In this document: positions 18,229 to 25,793 of the stretch, in pieces
Layout: each line of letters opens with the position of its first letter
How positions within the stretch are numbered: position 1 is the stretch's first letter
Source of the DNA: Actinomycetota bacterium
Lineage (GTDB): Bacteria; Actinomycetota; Acidimicrobiia; Acidimicrobiales; Ilumatobacteraceae
Direction of reading: 5' to 3'
NCBI GenBank assembly: GCA_009927665.1
Contig: RFMM01000133.1
Location: forward strand, 1 to 32,906
DNA: 32,906 nt
Translations under genes and position numbers: made by a program
Notes under the pieces: generated by a model
Told to the model about the DNA's origin: nothing
Seen by the model: only the letters and a program-made list of their open reading frames with translations
The model's database searches: none

Positions 18229-19682
18229 CCTTCGCTGGTTGCCGCGGCAACAAGCGGTGCCGAACCGAGCACTGGCTGTTTGGCGCCGCGCGACACGCGA
18301 CGAGCAACAACGACCGGCTCTTGCGACACCACCGTGACGGTCGCAGCCATCGTCGCATCGGTAAGTGCCACGCTGGTGCTCGCCCCAGGTGCCAGCGATA
18401 CCGACTCGTATCCGACGACCGGCACTTCACCGGCTGGCCCGAGATACGTGACGGTCAACGTCGCGGGATTGACACCTGGGTTGAAGATGCGCAACGAATC
18501 GTCGACGTTGGGTGAAGCCCCCGATGGCGCGGTCCAACGCAACGCCGCCGCTGGCGAACCGAGCACCACCACCGTTGCGGTCGATTTGCCTTGCTGACTC
18601 GTCAGCACTCGCTCAATGACAACACCTTCGCCGGGCTGCGCCACACTGGCGATCACCGAGTAACGACCCTCGGGCAATGCGGTGAGACCGCTCGGCGCAA
18701 ACTTCGTCACTCGTTTGGCAGGCGCAGTGATGACGATGGGCTCGAGTGCCTCGGCACCGTCGGGCGCGATGATCATCGTGATCTGCTGATCATCACGATG
18801 AGGGTTGTACACGACGTACTCTTCAGCGGCGGTTGACGACTTCAGTGAGTCGGCGAAGTACCACCGCGCACTTGTCGCGCTGGCGCCAAGCGACATGCCG
18901 TACCCGAGTCGCCCACGACCCAAGTAATGCTGCGAACGCCCGACGACGACGCGACCAACGGTTGCCTTGACGCTCACAGCCAGCGTCGCTTCGTTCTGGG
19001 CATCCAACGCCGCCATGTCAAAGACACGCACACTCTCGGGGGGAATCACGACCCCCTTCAATGACTGCGGGCTTCGCTCGCCTGTCGCTGTCACGAAGGT
19101 GACGTCAAGAATTGCTGAGTCGAGCGCCGGATTCGACACGACAACCTGCTCAATGCTGCCTTCGCCCGTGAAGCCATCAGCGAGATACCACTCGTCTGAC
19201 GGCGACGACGCGCACAACGCAACTGCATCACCTGCACGGTGCACGATGCGTTGCTCGACGCTCACTGCAGACCCTTGTGTTTCGATGATCGCTGAGACGA
19301 AAGAAGAACCACTGTTCACCAGCGCGTCGACCTCGATCGTCGTGCGAGGTTGCACGGCAAATCGCTGGCGTGTCGCCGCACCTTCTACGACGAAGCGGGT
19401 AATCGTGCCGCCGACGGGCTTCTCGCCGGCATTGCTGATGATGAAGCGACCCGAGATCGACTCGTCGTTTCCTGGCACGCCCGGGCAGAACCAGGTTGAC
19501 GCGAGCGCGGCGGGCTGCAACAACGGTGCTGCGCTGCGCTCGTCGATTGCTGCGGGTGTCGCCTCGACCGTGCGGCGCTGTATCGACACGATGCCAACCA
19601 CGCTGGCGACGACCATCGCCGCGACAAGCCACTGACGCACCGACAATGTGCGAGTCACCGCGCTTCGCATTTGTCTTGCCAT
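18213..19682 (-). CDS. DUF5719 family secreted/anchored protein
   Basis: This 489-residue protein has a basic N-terminus and a signal anchor (about 16-35), followed by an all-beta extracytoplasmic part with several weakly repeating domains of about 100-120 residues. Recurrent phrases such as VYNPHRDDQQITMI, RIFNPGVNPATLTVTYLG and VVSNPALDSAILDVTFV fit repeated immunoglobulin-like folds. The architecture matches the actinobacterial DUF5719 family, of unknown function, usually coded next to a large GT2 glycosyltransferase, as here. The ATG overlaps the glycosyltransferase stop by one base (TGATG); GTG 19685 is also possible. This indicates translational coupling and suggests the two act together at the cell envelope. 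The last codons lie in the 15-bp repeat. Confidence 0.8.
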   Translation of the reverse strand: MARQMRSAVTRTLSVRQWLVAAMVVASVVGIVSIQRRTVEATPAAIDERSAAPLLQPAALASTWFCPGVPGNDESISGRFIISNAGEKPVGGTITRFVVEGAATRQRFAVQPRTTIEVDALVNSGSSFVSAIIETQGSAVSVEQRIVHRAGDAVALCASSPSDEWYLADGFTGEGSIEQVVVSNPALDSAILDVTFVTATGERSPQSLKGVVIPPESVRVFDMAALDAQNEATLAVSVKATVGRVVVGRSQHYLGRGRLGYGMSLGASATSARWYFADSLKSSTAAEEYVVYNPHRDDQQITMIIAPDGAEALEPIVITAPAKRVTKFAPSGLTALPEGRYSVIASVAQPGEGVVIERVLTSQQGKSTATVVVLGSPAAALRWTAPSGASPNVDDSLRIFNPGVNPATLTVTYLGPAGEVPVVGYESVSLAPGASTSVALTDATMAATVTVVSQEPVVVARRVSRGAKQPVLGSAPLVAAATSEGTAQS

Positions 19683-22600
19683 CACAAGACCACCCGTGCG
19701 CCGTCGTCACTGCGCAACGAGACTTCGACCACTTGACGCGCGGCGCGCACCCGACCGCGAAAGCGACTCGGGTTGAAGGCGATGGCCACGATGACCAGCC
19801 AGAGCGCCACCTGCAGCGCGACCAACAGACGTTGCGCACTCGAGGCACGAAGCCGAATCTCGACCGTTCCGGCGACCGGCGCGTCGAATGCCGTTGTCGC
19901 ACCAAAGGCCACACGTGGCGCGATGCGTGCACCATCGACCGTCATCTGCCAACGCTGCGAAAACGGCACGGCTACGTGCACAGTGCCAGCGCTGAGCGAA
20001 CCACGGTTCACGATCGTCGGATCAAAGCCGGGTAGCAGCGCCGACCGCGCCGTGAGTGCTTCAGCCAAAAGCGACGCCTCGAGCGCTTGCGCACTGGTCA
20101 ATGCTGATCGTTCGTCAAGCACGGCGACCGTCGGAAGTGCAGCCATGTTCTCGAAAATTGCGAGGTCGGTTGACGAGTACACGCGACGAAGATCGAGTTG
20201 GTCGGCAAGTCGGGCGACTGCACCCACACCGACATCACCGCTCAGCGCGGCGCGGCGAGCATGCAACGTGCCGTCGCGCAAGGGCACGACGACGAATCGC
20301 ACGCCAAGTGGTGCCAGCAATCGTCCGGCACGCAACGATTCGCCCGTCATCGCCACCTGCAAGGCACGATCAAGGGCATCGTTCATCAATGTGCGTTCAC
20401 TCGCCAACTGAGTGACGAGTGTCGGCGCACCATCAGATGCAATGCCATAGGCCAGCCCCGGCACTGCGTCGACTGGTCGCGACCACATCGAGAGCAATCG
20501 CGGGTCGCCAAGTGTGACCACCGAGTAATCGCCCGCCGAATCGTCGGGCAACTGCGTGAGCAGTTGACTGAGCGTCGGGGGCGGCTGTGACCAGCGACCG
20601 TCGAGAATCGACACCGCTATCGGAGACAACGAAATCAGGGCCGCGGCGACCGACACCGTGGCAAAGAGTTGCCGCCATTCAAGCGCCCGCGTTCGACCAG
20701 CGAGGAAGCCGCTGAACGCAATCGCTGCGGCAAGTGCAGCGCCGAGCGCTATCGGTGCGGCGAGGGCAAGTGGTTCGACGAACGACACGGTGATGAGACC
20801 TCGCTCGTGCGCCAGTCGCAGCGCCACAGGCAGCGCCACCAACGCAAACGACCGAAGCGCCCATGCGTTGCGGGCTCGCGGGGCGACGAGCGCCATCAAC
20901 ACGACGGGCACGTAGGCGAACACCACGATCCAGCGCAGCACCGAGTTGTCAACGCCGAGCGACAGCACGTCGGCGAGTGAGGCGCCAGTCGCCGGGTGGC
21001 CGGCGCCGACCAGTGCGCGCCACCATTCGGCACCAATGAGTTGCACCGCCCACGGCACGTTCAGGGTGAACGCCCCGAGAAGCGAAAGTGCAAGCGACAC
21101 CACGAGCCATGCATTCGCGCGCCACGGCGACGATGCAAAGAACGCCGCGACCAACAACGCCACTGCGACCATCGCAACTACTGCCGCAGACACCGGCGCA
21201 AAGGCGAACATTGCGCTCACTACGAAAAGCAGCGATGCAGCAAGCTGCGAACGTCGTGCCCCAGTCGGGCGCACCGACGATTCACGCACGGCGTCGAGCG
21301 GATCTCGATCGAGACCGGCGATGCGTCGGGCGAAGTCAAGAATCCACGGCAACAACGCCCAGATGATCAGTGCGTCGCGGCGCCCATCGCGCACGGCAAG
21401 CATGCCCACCGGCGACGCCGCATACAACGTGGCAGCAAGAAGTCGAACACGCGCATCACCGATGGCACCGCTCAATCGCCACGTGCCAACCGCGGCGACG
21501 AAGAACGAACCGACGACAACAAACGTAAGCAGGCCGCTGAAACGACCGACCGCGACGACACCAGCGATCGCAAGTGCGCCGAGCGCAGTGGGTGACGCAG
21601 TCGGTGCGCCGAAGCCGCCGAATGACCAACCCGACAGGTACTGGCGCACGAGATCGCGCATCGACACATCGTCGCGAGCGAATGCAACAAACTGACCGAC
21701 CGGCGAGACTTCTCCCCAGATGAGTTGACGACTGCCAACGATCACCAGCGCCAAGAGCGACAGTGCGAGCAGCACCGTTGTGCGTGAACCCGACGTGGCG
21801 ACAGGTCGCAGTGACGGCGTCTCTGAAGTTTGTTGCTCGCGCAGCGCACGACGATGGCGGGCAAACGCCGCGAGTTGCGCGGTCGATCGAAGTTGCAACG
21901 CAGTCACCTCACGAGATGGCACTCGGCGAAATGGCGCAATCGTGCGTCGTCGTGCGACGATCGCCGAGAGATCGACGGGTATCGCCGCGACCGCGCGCAG
22001 ACCGACCAGCGCGTTGCGGGCGCTACCCGAAAACACACCGATCACCAGTTCGGCGAGTGACTGCAACAGCAATCGAACCACCACCACGGGCATCTGCGAT
22101 AACGAGACACACGACAGCACCGTGCGCACTCGATGGCGGGCCGCTCGAGCGTCAGCCGATGGCAAGAACATGCGTGCAGCAAATGCGCCGCGGTGACGCG
22201 CCACCGCCGATGGGTTCACCAGCACTCGCGCCCCGAGCAAGTGAACGCGCCAACAAAACTCGAGCTCTTCACCGAAAAACGGAATACTGGGCGAGAATCC
22301 ACCGAGCGTGCGAAAGATGTCGTTGCGTACGAGCAGACACGCCGACGGCAACGCAAACGTGTCACGCACTGCATCGTGTTGCTCTTGATCTCTCTCGCCC
22401 GGGTCGACCACGTCGACGAGTCGCCCAGTTCGGTCGGCGTCGAGACCGACATGTTGCAGCACCGTTGGCGCATCCCACTCAACAAGCTTGGGTCCGACGA
22501 CTGCAGCGTTTGATCGAAACGCCTCTTCGACGAGGCTGGTGACGGCATCGCGCTGCAACGCCACGTCGTCATGGAGAAAGAGGAAGAACCCGTCAGTACC

Positions 22601-22891
22601 CTCGACCACCCGCATGGCCTGGTTGGCGACGGGTCCAAAGCCAGGGTTGGCTTCGACCTGGCGCACGAGAGCGCTCGGCAGGGCCGTGCGAATCTGGTCG
22701 CCAATGGCCGACTCGGTTGAGCCGCTCAGAAAGGCCACAACCCGCAGGTTCGGATAGTCCTGCATCGCCAGCGAGGCGAGGCTCTCGGCAAACCAGTCGC
22801 CTGGTTCGTGCACCACGAGCACTGCCACTACCGGGGGTGCCGCGTGGGCTGGCGCGCCCATTGGGGCTGGCGCCTGCGCTGAGGTCGTCAC
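19682..22891 (-). CDS. GT2 glycosyltransferase fused to a large multi-pass membrane domain
   Basis: This 1069-residue protein has an N-terminal family 2 glycosyltransferase (about 20-270): VVAVLVVHEPGDW, the metal-binding HDD (107-109) and GEELEFCWRVHLLGARVLVN. A basic linker follows. From about 365 to 765 there are many hydrophobic helices (roughly ten), then an extracytoplasmic domain and a final TM near 1025-1045. The family occurs beside DUF5719 genes in actinobacteria and probably glycosylates a cell-envelope polymer or lipid. The donor sugar is unknown. The start is GTG 22891, with a TAGGCT box 8 nt upstream. It is coupled to the DUF5719 gene by overlap. High Ala/Arg content and intact motifs argue against a pseudogene. 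Confidence 0.85.
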   Translation of the reverse strand: MTTSAQAPAPMGAPAHAAPPVVAVLVVHEPGDWFAESLASLAMQDYPNLRVVAFLSGSTESAIGDQIRTALPSALVRQVEANPGFGPVANQAMRVVEGTDGFFLFLHDDVALQRDAVTSLVEEAFRSNAAVVGPKLVEWDAPTVLQHVGLDADRTGRLVDVVDPGERDQEQHDAVRDTFALPSACLLVRNDIFRTLGGFSPSIPFFGEELEFCWRVHLLGARVLVNPSAVARHRGAFAARMFLPSADARAARHRVRTVLSCVSLSQMPVVVVRLLLQSLAELVIGVFSGSARNALVGLRAVAAIPVDLSAIVARRRTIAPFRRVPSREVTALQLRSTAQLAAFARHRRALREQQTSETPSLRPVATSGSRTTVLLALSLLALVIVGSRQLIWGEVSPVGQFVAFARDDVSMRDLVRQYLSGWSFGGFGAPTASPTALGALAIAGVVAVGRFSGLLTFVVVGSFFVAAVGTWRLSGAIGDARVRLLAATLYAASPVGMLAVRDGRRDALIIWALLPWILDFARRIAGLDRDPLDAVRESSVRPTGARRSQLAASLLFVVSAMFAFAPVSAAVVAMVAVALLVAAFFASSPWRANAWLVVSLALSLLGAFTLNVPWAVQLIGAEWWRALVGAGHPATGASLADVLSLGVDNSVLRWIVVFAYVPVVLMALVAPRARNAWALRSFALVALPVALRLAHERGLITVSFVEPLALAAPIALGAALAAAIAFSGFLAGRTRALEWRQLFATVSVAAALISLSPIAVSILDGRWSQPPPTLSQLLTQLPDDSAGDYSVVTLGDPRLLSMWSRPVDAVPGLAYGIASDGAPTLVTQLASERTLMNDALDRALQVAMTGESLRAGRLLAPLGVRFVVVPLRDGTLHARRAALSGDVGVGAVARLADQLDLRRVYSSTDLAIFENMAALPTVAVLDERSALTSAQALEASLLAEALTARSALLPGFDPTIVNRGSLSAGTVHVAVPFSQRWQMTVDGARIAPRVAFGATTAFDAPVAGTVEIRLRASSAQRLLVALQVALWLVIVAIAFNPSRFRGRVRAARQVVEVSLRSDDGARVVL

Positions 22892-22899
22892 GCAGGGTC

Positions 22900-22905
22900 A
22901 GCCTA
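22900..22905 (-). promoter_or_regulatory. Possible -10 box of the GT2 gene
   Basis: TAGGCT on the minus strand ends 8 nt before the GTG at 22891, so the leader would be 0-2 nt. It faces away from the promoter at 22944-22972, with the dyad 22912-22938 between them. Confidence 0.45.
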
Positions 22906-22911
22906 CCGATG

Positions 22912-22938
22912 ACACATGCCACATACCTTTGCATGTGT
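22912..22938. promoter_or_regulatory. Perfect 8-bp dyad between two divergent promoters
   Basis: ACACATGC (22912-22919) and GCATGTGT (22931-22938) form a perfect inverted repeat with an 11-bp gap and 19-bp centre spacing, close to two helical turns. It sits 5 bp before the -35 of the small coiled-coil gene and 6 bp behind the GT2 -10 box. The geometry fits a dimeric regulator; its identity is unknown. Confidence 0.5.
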
Positions 22939-22943
22939 TGTGC

Positions 22944-22972
22944 TTGCAAAAGTTAGCAGTGCGTCGTAGCGT
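22944..22972 (+). promoter_or_regulatory. Near-consensus promoter of the small coiled-coil gene
   Basis: TTGCAA (22944-22949), a 17-bp spacer and TAGCGT (22967-22972) match a housekeeping sigma-factor promoter. A transcript would start near 22979 and carry a leader of about 26 nt with AGGAG at 22994-22998, 6 nt before the ATG. This is the best canonical promoter plus ribosome-binding site in the window. Confidence 0.7.
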
Positions 22973-23004
22973 ATTGCTGCACACCTTCAGCACAGGAGAC
23001 GCCC

Positions 23005-23412
23005 ATGCCAACCATGCAGTTCACCAACCCACTTCGTTCACTCGACCTCACCAAGTTTGATGTTCGCTCGTTTGACCCACGCAAGATCACACTTCCGAAC
23101 GTCGATCTGCGCAAGACGGTTGCACCAGCCGCAAAAATCGCACGCGACGCCGCGTACGTGGCCGTTGGTCTCGGCGTGATCGCCACGCAGAAGGCCAGCG
23201 CCCGCCGCTACGACCTCGAACAGCGCGTCAAGGATCTCGCTCCGCGCGTGCGCGACGAAGCCAAGGCCACTGCCGAGCGAGTGTTGCGCGAAGCCAACGA
23301 CAACGTCGTACGCGTGCGCGACGAAGCCACGCAGCGTGTGCGCAAGGTCGTTGATCGTCGCAAGGCCGCGACCTCGGCTGCCGCAACAGCCGACGCAACG
23401 ACCGTCGCCTAA
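23005..23412 (+). CDS. Small basic helical protein of unknown function
   Basis: I do not recognise a named family. The 135-residue protein has an N-terminal segment with loosely repeated phrases (LDLTKFDVR, SFDPRKITLP, NVDLRKT). A short apolar stretch follows (AAYVAVGLGVIATQKA, about 49-65). A long charged, heptad-like helix (about 70-118) rich in Arg, Asp, Glu and Val comes next, and the tail is Ala/Thr-rich. The layout resembles phasins or heparin-binding-haemagglutinin-like surface proteins of actinobacteria: a membrane-touching helix plus a coiled coil. The likeness is only in composition. It has a strong promoter, a good AGGAG ribosome-binding site and its own hairpin after the stop, so it is probably a well-expressed single gene, possibly controlled through the dyad upstream. 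Confidence 0.8.
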   Translation: MPTMQFTNPLRSLDLTKFDVRSFDPRKITLPNVDLRKTVAPAAKIARDAAYVAVGLGVIATQKASARRYDLEQRVKDLAPRVRDEAKATAERVLREANDNVVRVRDEATQRVRKVVDRRKAATSAAATADATTVA

Positions 23413-23447
23413 GTCAACACCAGTTCGGCGACAAGGTCGCCGTTGAC
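23413..23447 (+). terminator. Hairpin after the coiled-coil gene
   Basis: Directly after the TAA stop, CGGCGAC (23426-23432) pairs with GTCGCCG (23436-23442) around AAG. An outer GTCAA (23413-23417) can pair with TTGAC (23443-23447). No U-tract follows, which is common for actinobacterial terminators. It separates this gene from the flippase promoter. Confidence 0.55.
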
Positions 23448-23474
23448 CTGACGTTGCGAAGGTGCGCCGAGCGT

Positions 23475-23480
23475 TAGTCT
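23475..23480 (+). promoter_or_regulatory. Possible -10 box of the flippase gene
   Basis: TAGTCT is followed by 8 nt and the TTG at 23489, in line with the other near-leaderless starts in the window. It lies inside the frame that would begin at GTG 23462, which favours the later start. Confidence 0.4.
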
Positions 23481-23488
23481 CGGCTCGC

Positions 23489-24814
23489 TTGACTGACATT
23501 CCCCCATCGCCGGTTGCAGCGGAGTCTGAGTTCTCGGCTGCCACCACCATCAGCCCCGCCCGCTCACCGCTGCCCACCGGCAGCCTGACGATCGGCTCGG
23601 GCCTGCTGATCGGTGGCTTATCGATCTACATCTTTTTTCGCCTCGGTCAAGAAGCTCTCGGTCAAGACGGTTTCAAGCCCATCGTCTCGTTGTGGTTCGT
23701 GATGTACGCCCTCGTGCCGGGGTTCTTCTTGCCGCTCGAACAAGAGATCAGCCGTGCAGTTGCTCACCGCCGAGCACTCGGCGACGGCGCACGACCCGTG
23801 TTGCGCAAGGTGGCACCCGTTGCTGCAGGCATCACCGTGGCGCTCGTCGCAGGCGTGGCGTTGGCAAGTGCGCGCCTCACGGCCGACCTCTTCGAAGGCA
23901 CGGCGGTCGTCACCATTGCGTTGGCCATCGCACTCGTGGGCTACGCACCGTTTCACTTAGCGCGAGGCATGTGTTCGGGGATGGCATCGTTTCGCACCTA
24001 CAGCGTGATGATTGCCCTCGACGGTCTCGTGCGGGTGGTGCTAGCTGGTGCGTTTCTCGTGGCAGGAATCGATCGAGTCGGACCCTACGCCCTGATGGTG
24101 GCGCTCGTGCCGTTGGCGATCGCCGTCACCGTCTTCGTCACTGGTCGCGTGCACAGCGACGAGGGATCTCCGGCGACGTGGAGCGAACTTGCCCCCAACC
24201 TCGGTTGGCTGCTTGTTGGCACGCTGTTTGCCGGGGCCCTGATCAACGCCGGACCACTGACGGTTGACATCCTCGGTGCCAACAATGACCCAGCACAGGT
24301 GACTCGCTTTGCCAACGCGGTATTGCTCGCTCGTGTGCCACTCTTTCTCTTTCAGGCGGTGCAGGCTGCGATGTTGCCGCGCCTCACTCGCCTTGCGGCG
24401 TTGCGAGATGCCACCGAGTTTCGCGCCGTGCTGCAGCGGCTCTTCGTGCTGGTGGGTGGAGTCGGCATCGTCGGAGTCGTCGGGGCGTTTGCGGTCGGCC
24501 CATGGGTGCTCGAGCTCGTGTACGAAGGCGGCATCGATCGGCGCACCATCACCCTGCTCGCGTTTTCGAGCGCGGTCTACATGCTCGCCCAGGCGTGTGC
24601 CCAGTCGGTGTTGTCGATGTCAGGTCACGTGCTTGTCGCGGCTGGCTGGGTCGTGAGTTTCGCCACGTTCGCGGCAACGGCAGCGTGGTCGAGTGACGAT
24701 CTCTACTTGCGGGTCGAAGTTGCCCTCATCGCCAGTGCGCTCGTCGCACTCACCGTGTTTGCGGTGGCGTTGCGCGCTTACTTCGCGCGTTTGGCTTCAA
24801 CGTCGAGGTCGTGA
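23489..24814 (+). CDS. MOP-superfamily flippase-like membrane protein
   Basis: This integral membrane protein of about 441 residues has 12-14 hydrophobic helices and the pattern of polysaccharide-type (Wzx/MurJ-like) flippases. Examples are [21 protein letters not shown] after TM2, [23 protein letters not shown] at about two thirds, and [12 protein letters not shown] near TM11. These proteins move lipid-linked sugars across the membrane. I propose TTG 23489 (MTDIPPSP...), because a TAGTCT box lies 8 nt upstream; GTG 23462 would add nine residues. The gene converges on gmd with a 37-bp overlap (24778-24814). Near sugar-nucleotide and glycosyltransferase genes, it is a fair candidate exporter for the glycan made here. 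Confidence 0.8.
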   Translation: MTDIPPSPVAAESEFSAATTISPARSPLPTGSLTIGSGLLIGGLSIYIFFRLGQEALGQDGFKPIVSLWFVMYALVPGFFLPLEQEISRAVAHRRALGDGARPVLRKVAPVAAGITVALVAGVALASARLTADLFEGTAVVTIALAIALVGYAPFHLARGMCSGMASFRTYSVMIALDGLVRVVLAGAFLVAGIDRVGPYALMVALVPLAIAVTVFVTGRVHSDEGSPATWSELAPNLGWLLVGTLFAGALINAGPLTVDILGANNDPAQVTRFANAVLLARVPLFLFQAVQAAMLPRLTRLAALRDATEFRAVLQRLFVLVGGVGIVGVVGAFAVGPWVLELVYEGGIDRRTITLLAFSSAVYMLAQACAQSVLSMSGHVLVAAGWVVSFATFAATAAWSSDDLYLRVEVALIASALVALTVFAVALRAYFARLASTSRS

Positions 24815-25761
24815 CGCACCATCATTTCGACGAGTGCAGGAAAGTCGACTTCACGCTTCCAACCGAGCTGACGCTCGGCCTTTGATGCATCGCCGACGAG
24901 CAGATCAACTTCTGCCGGGCGGAAGTACTGCGCGTCTTGCCCAACGAAGTTGCGCCAGTCACCGAGGCCCGCGCACTGAAACGCGAGCTCCAAAAACTCG
25001 GTGATCTCATGCGTTTCTCCTGTGGCGATCACGAAGTCATCGGCGATGGGTTGCTGCAGCATGAGCCACATTGCCTTGACGTAGTCGCCGGCGTATCCCC
25101 AGTCACGTTTGGCGGCGAGATTGCCGAGCAAGAGTTTGTCTTGCAGACCCAACTTGATGCGTGCGACCGAACTGCTGATCTTGCGCGTGACGAACTCGTA
25201 TCCGCGGCGCGGGCCTTCATGGTTGAAGAGGATTCCTGAACAGGCGAAGAGGCCGTACGACTCGCGGTAGTTCACGGTCATGTGATGACCGAACACCTTC
25301 GCAACGCCGTAGGGCGAACGAGGGTGAAATGCAGTCATTTCCGTTTGGGGAATCTCACGCACCTTGCCATACATCTCTGATGACGATGCTTGATACATGC
25401 GGATGGGGTTCTTCTTCTCGCCACCGACAAGGCGAATCGCTTCAAGCATGCGGAGCACACCAAGACCGGTCACGTTCGACGTCAGCTCGGCCTGAGTGAA
25501 CGACATCGCAACGAATGAAATGGCGCCGAGGTTATACACCTCGTCGGGCTCCACTTGGCGTAGCGCGGCGACGAGACTCGAGAAGTCGGTGAGGTCACCG
25601 TGCACCACCTTGATGAACGGAAACTCAGCAAGCAGCGCCGCAACCTTCGGGTTGTTCTGCCCCTTGACGAGGCCGTAGATCTCATAGCCCTTGGTGTGTA
25701 AGAACTCGGCAAGGTGTTGGCCGTCTTGGCCAGTGATACCCGTGATGAGCGCGCGTGGCAT
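24778..25761 (-). CDS. gmd: GDP-mannose 4,6-dehydratase
   Basis: Gmd converts GDP-mannose to GDP-4-keto-6-deoxymannose, the branch point to GDP-fucose, GDP-rhamnose and related sugars. It is an extended short-chain dehydrogenase of 327 residues. The cofactor motif is GITGQDG (8-14). The catalytic region has [10 protein letters not shown] (Ser/Glu at 127-129) and SPYGVAKV with Tyr151 and Lys155. The family-specific [17 protein letters not shown] is also present. ATG 25761 is supported by a TAGCCT -10 box 7 nt upstream. No gene for the following epimerase/reductase (WcaG/Rmd type) is seen in the window, so the final sugar is open. It overlaps the converging flippase gene by 37 bp. Confidence 0.95.
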   Translation of the reverse strand: MPRALITGITGQDGQHLAEFLHTKGYEIYGLVKGQNNPKVAALLAEFPFIKVVHGDLTDFSSLVAALRQVEPDEVYNLGAISFVAMSFTQAELTSNVTGLGVLRMLEAIRLVGGEKKNPIRMYQASSSEMYGKVREIPQTEMTAFHPRSPYGVAKVFGHHMTVNYRESYGLFACSGILFNHEGPRRGYEFVTRKISSSVARIKLGLQDKLLLGNLAAKRDWGYAGDYVKAMWLMLQQPIADDFVIATGETHEITEFLELAFQCAGLGDWRNFVGQDAQYFRPAEVDLLVGDASKAERQLGWKREVDFPALVEMMVRHDLDVEAKRAK

Positions 25762-25768
25762 CGTGATA

Positions 25769-25774
25769 AGGCTA
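25769..25774 (-). promoter_or_regulatory. -10 box of gmd, leaderless
   Basis: TAGCCT on the minus strand lies 7 nt upstream of the gmd ATG. The transcript would begin at or within a base of the start codon. It is back to back with the cofD -10 box, only 6 bp away. Confidence 0.55.
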
Positions 25775-25780
25775 CTCACG

Positions 25781-25786
25781 TACGCT
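25781..25786 (+). promoter_or_regulatory. -10 box of cofD, leaderless
   Basis: TACGCT lies 7 nt upstream of the GTG at 25794, which supports that start and so the repeat-containing N-terminus of CofD. No Shine-Dalgarno is present. The expected -35 falls within the first codons of gmd. Confidence 0.55.
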
Positions 25787-25793
25787 CAATGCG

